Shown piece by piece: positions 60,692 through 64,000 of a DNA stretch of 64,000 nucleotides (position 1 is the first letter of the stretch; each line of letters starts with the position of its first letter). The notes under the pieces are model-generated. The model saw nothing but the letters and a program-made list of their open reading frames with translations, made no database searches and was not told the DNA's origin. Position numbers and translations under genes: made by a program. Origin of the DNA: Arthrobacter sp. CAN_C5 (GTDB taxonomy: Bacteria; Actinomycetota; Actinomycetes; Actinomycetales; Micrococcaceae); assembly GCF_017875735.1 (NCBI RefSeq), contig NZ_JAGGMZ010000001.1, positions 372,001 to 436,000 of the forward strand, written 5' to 3'.

Positions 60692-61907
60692 TCTCCAGTG
60701 CCGGCGCCGTGGCCCGATCCTGATTTGTCGTGGCCTGACCCCGACCTGTGGGGTGTGGCCGCGGCGCCGGCTTCAGGACGCCGAGCAGACAGATGCCAGC
60801 GGCGATGGCAAAGGCGGCCGTAAAACCGATTCCCTCGATTATTGAACCGGTCAGCGTGGCGCCGACGGCTTGCCCGAGCACCAGGCTGGTGAAGAGGATC
60901 GACGTTCCGGCGGCGCTGTGCGTCGCCGAATGGGTGGCCCAGATGATCAGGACGGAGCTTGCCGCGGTGTAGGCCAGGCCGAACAGGGCCGCCGCGGCGA
61001 AGCTGAGGGGTATGTACTGCGGAGCCAGAGCGAACACCACCGTAGCGACCGCCGATGCCACAACGGTCGCTAGCCAGGTGGTCCGGATTGAGTGGCGGGC
61101 CAGCCAGGGTGCCGATAGGACAGCAACGGCGCCGCCCATGCCGAGTGCAATCCACGCTCCCGCCGATAGCGCTACCGCCATGCCCTGGTCCTCAAGGAGG
61201 ATGCGGCCGTGCACCCAGACGGCGGAGACCCCCACGCCGAAGACGAAAGCTGCCATGATCGGGTGCCACAGGGCACGCAGTTCTGCACTCGTCCTCGTTG
61301 ACGTCACCAGATGATCGGTGGTTCCCCCAATGGTGCGCGACCGGTCGGTCCGCAGCACGCCGATCAGAGCACCGAGTGCGACGACGGCGATCAGCCCCCA
61401 GGCCACCCGCCAGGAGGAGCCGACCAGCAGAGCCAAGGCACCTGCAAGCACCACACCGAAGCCGGTCCCCGAGTTCACCACCGACTGGGTTTTATTCATC
61501 TGTGCGGCCGGGATGTTCCGGCGAACCAGTTCCACCAGGGCAGGGGTGGCGAAGCCAGCCCCCATTCCCGCAATCAGCACTGCCGCAGCGAAGACGAGGG
61601 TGTCCTGAGCGGTGGCAACACCCGCACTGCCGGACGCTGCCGTCGATCCTGCGAGGATCGCCACCAGCCGTGGCCTGGTCGGCGCAAACCGGAACCCGAT
61701 TAGCGCCGACACGCAATAGCTCACCGAAGCGCCGGAGGCCAGCAGGCCGCCGACCGTCGGCGTGAGCTCAAATGTGGCGGAGAACGCAGGAAGGAAGAGG
61801 CCGTATCCGAGGCGGGCCAGGCCATAGGTTGCAGCGATGAGCGCCAGCGCCATCACTGAAAGGAAGGGGCTGGCGGCGGTTTGAGAAGACTGTAACGTGC
61901 GTTTCAT
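60681..61907 (-). CDS. MFS transporter under TetR control
   Basis: The 408-residue protein has about 12 membrane segments, with GYGLFLPAFSATFELTPTVGGLLASG at the first helices and GMGAGFATPALVELVRR at helix 4. The ATG at 61907 (MKRTLQSS) lies inside a 29-bp dyad, so repressor binding should block both transcription and translation start. An upstream start at 61943 would read through the dyad and overlap the divergent tetR, so it is unlikely. Substrate unknown; probably an exporter. Confidence 0.87.
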   Translation of the reverse strand: MKRTLQSSQTAASPFLSVMALALIAATYGLARLGYGLFLPAFSATFELTPTVGGLLASGASVSYCVSALIGFRFAPTRPRLVAILAGSTAASGSAGVATAQDTLVFAAAVLIAGMGAGFATPALVELVRRNIPAAQMNKTQSVVNSGTGFGVVLAGALALLVGSSWRVAWGLIAVVALGALIGVLRTDRSRTIGGTTDHLVTSTRTSAELRALWHPIMAAFVFGVGVSAVWVHGRILLEDQGMAVALSAGAWIALGMGGAVAVLSAPWLARHSIRTTWLATVVASAVATVVFALAPQYIPLSFAAAALFGLAYTAASSVLIIWATHSATHSAAGTSILFTSLVLGQAVGATLTGSIIEGIGFTAAFAIAAGICLLGVLKPAPRPHPTGRGQATTNQDRATAPALETTA

Positions 61908-61921
61908 TGAAACGAACGTTA
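61893..61921. promoter_or_regulatory. TetR-type operator, 29-bp imperfect palindrome
   Basis: Inner arms CGTTTCA and TGAAACG flank a single T; outer arms TAACGT and ACGTTA lie one base further out on each side. Only the single base between inner and outer arms mismatches. The site lies between the MFS start and tetR (61934). Confidence 0.8.
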
Positions 61922-61933
61922 TATGGTTAAGCC

Positions 61934-62518
61934 ATGTCTTCACAACTCAGCGCACGAGATCGTCTTCTGGACGCGGCGGAGGATCTGGCTTTCACCCAGG
62001 GCGTTGCAGCCACCCCGGTGGATGTCATCCTGAAACAGGCGAATGTTGCTCCGGCCACGCTGTACTCCCACTTTGGAAATAAGGAAGGGCTGATTGTCCA
62101 GGCACTGCAACGCCGGTTAGGCCGGTGGGACGAGTCCTGGCAGTTGGCAATGAATGAGGCGTCGACGCCGCGGGAGCGCCTCATGGCGTTCTTGCCAGGG
62201 CTACAGAGCTACCGGAAGAGTGTCACCCCGGCACGGTGGTGCCCATTTCTCGGCGTCGCCGCCGAATCCCCGCACCCCGGCGACGGGCTGCAGGAAGCAC
62301 TGGCCAGTGACACGCACCTTCTTAGAACCCGCCTGCGCGAACTAGCAATCGCGGTGGTGGGGCCTGACTCAGCTGCCGACCTGGCCGAGCAGTTGCTCCT
62401 TGTGCATACGGGGGTGCTGGGGATGATTCTCCGCGGGGTGGCAACCAAGGACGCTGTCGCGCTGGGAATGAAAACCTCGCAGCAGGCAATCGACGCTGCC
62501 CTGAATCAGCCGGAGTGA
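61934..62518 (+). CDS. TetR family regulator
   Basis: The 194-residue protein has the helix-turn-helix RDRLLDAAEDLAFTQGV through VDVILKQANVAPATLYSHFGNKEGLI. The ligand domain includes ARWCPFLGVAAESPHP. It is divergent from the MFS gene and shares the 29-bp operator with it, the classic self-regulated efflux arrangement. Confidence 0.92.
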   Translation: MSSQLSARDRLLDAAEDLAFTQGVAATPVDVILKQANVAPATLYSHFGNKEGLIVQALQRRLGRWDESWQLAMNEASTPRERLMAFLPGLQSYRKSVTPARWCPFLGVAAESPHPGDGLQEALASDTHLLRTRLRELAIAVVGPDSAADLAEQLLLVHTGVLGMILRGVATKDAVALGMKTSQQAIDAALNQPE

Positions 62519-62683
62519 CATTTGGCCCGACGCCGGAAGGTAGGTTCCTGCTTCCCGGGGCGCGGGTGGGAACGGGAAATTTTCTGCTCCCACCCTGAGA
62601 ATGCAGTCAGGGCCAGCGAGGCCGCGGGCACTGGATGGCTGAGCCGCTGACTGTCCAACCGGCTGGCCTGGTGACGCTGCTGG

Positions 62684-62968
62684 CTATCCTGCCGACGGAG
62701 GCCTGTCGCCGGGTGCCGGCTTGTGATCGGGAAAGTCTTCCTCGCCAATCCCGCCCGGTTCATAGAACGCCTCAACGAACCCCCGCGCCTCGGCCATCAA
62801 CTCTTCCCTCGACATCGGGCTCGGTTGGCTCAATCCGACGTTGAAACCATACGTCCCCTGGTCCGGACCGTTGAGCCAGGCGAAGTGGTAGCTCAATCGT
62901 CCCGGCGGCTGGTTTCTCTCGCTGATGCGGAACAGTTCACCACCGATCGACAGTTCGAGGTCATCCAT
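62684..62968 (-). CDS. Conserved hypothetical protein (94 aa)
   Basis: I do not know the function. The protein opens MDDLELSIGGELFRISER, then LSYHFAWLNGPDQGTYGFNVG and MSREELMAEARGFVEAFYEP. It has no membrane segment or cysteine and ends in a Pro-rich tail. The ATG at 62968 is chosen because the frame upstream has non-protein composition. It follows the TPM lipoprotein gene by 22 bases on the same strand. Confidence 0.65.
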   Translation of the reverse strand: MDDLELSIGGELFRISERNQPPGRLSYHFAWLNGPDQGTYGFNVGLSQPSPMSREELMAEARGFVEAFYEPGGIGEEDFPDHKPAPGDRPPSAG

Positions 62969-62990
62969 GCACCGAGTGTAATGAGAACTG

Positions 62991-63869
62991 TCAGTACCTG
63001 CCGGATGCGCCTCCGCCGGTAAACCCGCCACCCCCGCCGAATGACGAGCCGGACTGCGTGCTGGTGCTGGACCCCGAATACAGCGCGGGGTTGGCGATAT
63101 AGAGGGGAAGCCAGGTCGGCGGGTAGTTAACGGCGTCATCGCCGCGCTTGCTGTAGCGGTACTTGCGGTAGGCCTTGCGTTGTTCCTCGGTGAGGCGGAA
63201 GGTTGGATCCTTCTCTTCCGCCTCCCGGATCTCGTCGTCGGCAACCCGACGACGACGGCGGGAGTCGACGGAAAAGAAGTAGATAATCAGGCCGACCACT
63301 GCAGATGCGACACCCACGACCCATGCGAGGACGGCCCAGTTGAACGGTTCCTGGACCGGTTCCTGCCCGTCTGCGTACAGGTAGATCTGCTCCACCGCCT
63401 CGGTGAGGCCTTCGGCATATTGTTCATCGGCGAACGCCGGTTCAAGAACGTCCTCGATCACTGCGGCCGCTTCGTCATCAGAAAACTGTTCGCGGACGCC
63501 GTCGGCGGTTTCGATCCGAAGTTCCCGTTCGGCGGTGTCGGCAACCACGAGCACACCGTTGTCTGCCCCCGCATCGCCCACTTCCCATTCGGTGGCGACG
63601 CTGCGGGAGTAGTCCTCGATGGACCCGCCGGCATTCTCGACGGTGAGCACGGCGACGCGGGCGCCGCTGGTGCTGCTGTTTCGTTCCTCGATCAGAGCAT
63701 TGAGGCTTTCTTCCTCCGCCGTCGTCAGGACATCGGCAACGTCAAGCACGGTGCCCCCGGCGGGGCGCTCCGGGACCGTCGACGGTTCGCTGCTGCCGCA
63801 TCCGGTGAGTACGAGGAGCAGCATCGACAGGGTGGCTGCGGCTCCTCCGGCACTTCTGCTGATCGTCAC
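62991..63869 (-). CDS. TPM domain lipoprotein (YgcG-like)
   Basis: The 292-residue protein starts with a lipoprotein signal ending LTGC (Cys near residue 24). The TPM domain follows (VLDVADVLTTAEEESLNALIEERN; DYSRSVATEWEVGDAGADNGVLVV), then one membrane helix (NWAVLAWVVGVASAVVGLIIYFF), an Arg-rich stretch and a Gly/Ser tail (SSFGGGGGFTGGGASGRY), the usual TPM ending. Its role is probably at the cell envelope. The GTG start overlaps the stop of the gene upstream (GTGA). Confidence 0.88.
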   Translation of the reverse strand: MTISRSAGGAAATLSMLLLVLTGCGSSEPSTVPERPAGGTVLDVADVLTTAEEESLNALIEERNSSTSGARVAVLTVENAGGSIEDYSRSVATEWEVGDAGADNGVLVVADTAERELRIETADGVREQFSDDEAAAVIEDVLEPAFADEQYAEGLTEAVEQIYLYADGQEPVQEPFNWAVLAWVVGVASAVVGLIIYFFSVDSRRRRRVADDEIREAEEKDPTFRLTEEQRKAYRKYRYSKRGDDAVNYPPTWLPLYIANPALYSGSSTSTQSGSSFGGGGGFTGGGASGRY

Positions 63870-64000
63870 GATGTCCCCTTTTGGCCGTCCAGTATTTCTT
63901 TCGTGAGTCTAGCGATCGCCGTGACACGCTCCGGCCAGAACGTGCGGGGCGGTGTCTGGTGGCCTACGCCGTCGGGCATCAGGCGCGGGGCGTCCAGCGC
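63866..64000 (-). CDS. Unknown gene, C-terminal 44 residues only
   Basis: A frame enters from beyond the window and ends at 63866. It reads RTFWPERVTAIARLTKEILDG near its end. Its TGA overlaps the GTG of the TPM gene, which supports a real coupled gene. Too little is visible to name it. Confidence 0.5.
   Translation of the reverse strand, partial: ALDAPRLMPDGVGHQTPPRTFWPERVTAIARLTKEILDGQKGTS

Overview
The window is high-GC DNA from an actinobacterium, most likely a Micrococcaceae (Arthrobacter-like) chromosome. This rests on base composition, frequent GTG starts, GTGA/ATGA start-stop overlaps, a SAM-IV-type riboswitch, a HemD/winged-helix regulator beside the nitrite reductase genes, and a DevR/DevS pair resembling the mycobacterial one. 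No rRNA, tRNA, CRISPR array, plasmid or phage module was seen. The species call is inference only.

Layout. (1) 0-6.1 kb is an accessory strip. It holds the end of an SDR gene, a VOC/PhnB-like gene split by an IS3-family element, a DinB-like gene, a PPK2 polyphosphate kinase, and an ASCH-domain gene split by an ISL3-family element that has a perfect 8-bp target duplication. (2) 6.2-8.1 kb is a GntR regulator with an MFS transporter. (3) 8.3-19.7 kb is a complete assimilatory nitrate/nitrite cluster: nirD plus sirohydrochlorin chelatase on the minus strand; nirB, uroporphyrinogen methyltransferase and an NnaR-like regulator on the plus strand; then an FAD/Fe-S electron-transfer protein, molybdopterin nitrate reductase and NarK on the minus strand. 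The siroheme genes make the cofactor for NirB. (4) At 19.9 kb is a large FAD/Fe-S lactate-dehydrogenase-type protein with an 18-bp palindrome at its start.

(5) 22.8-46.8 kb is the most striking part. It contains a GAF histidine kinase (DevS-like, with both heme-pocket ligands conserved) and a DevR/NarL response regulator. Around them lie four universal stress proteins, two PPOX-fold flavoproteins, a phosphoketolase, a P-type ATPase, a SulP transporter with an ArsR regulator, an alcohol dehydrogenase, SDRs, amylosucrase, an SSS symporter with a 43-residue partner, and an LssY-like membrane protein. Seven promoters carry a 14-bp dyad close to the mycobacterial DosR/DevR box, including the promoter of devR itself. 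I read this as a hypoxia/redox stress regulon packed into one island.

(6) 46.8-50.1 kb: a small repeat protein of unknown function, a FurA-like regulator with a perfect 10+10 operator, a MOSC protein, a second alcohol dehydrogenase with a strong terminator, and an HhH-GPD protein. (7) 50.2-54.6 kb: a probable catabolic locus of nitrilase-family hydrolase, a 57-residue membrane peptide coupled to an NCS1 permease, an alcohol dehydrogenase and a TetR regulator. (8) 54.6-64 kb: aldo/keto reductase, a GGDEF-EAL protein, a SAM-IV riboswitch with metQ-metN-metI, a TetR/MFS pair sharing a 29-bp operator, a small conserved hypothetical, a TPM-domain lipoprotein, and the end of one more gene.
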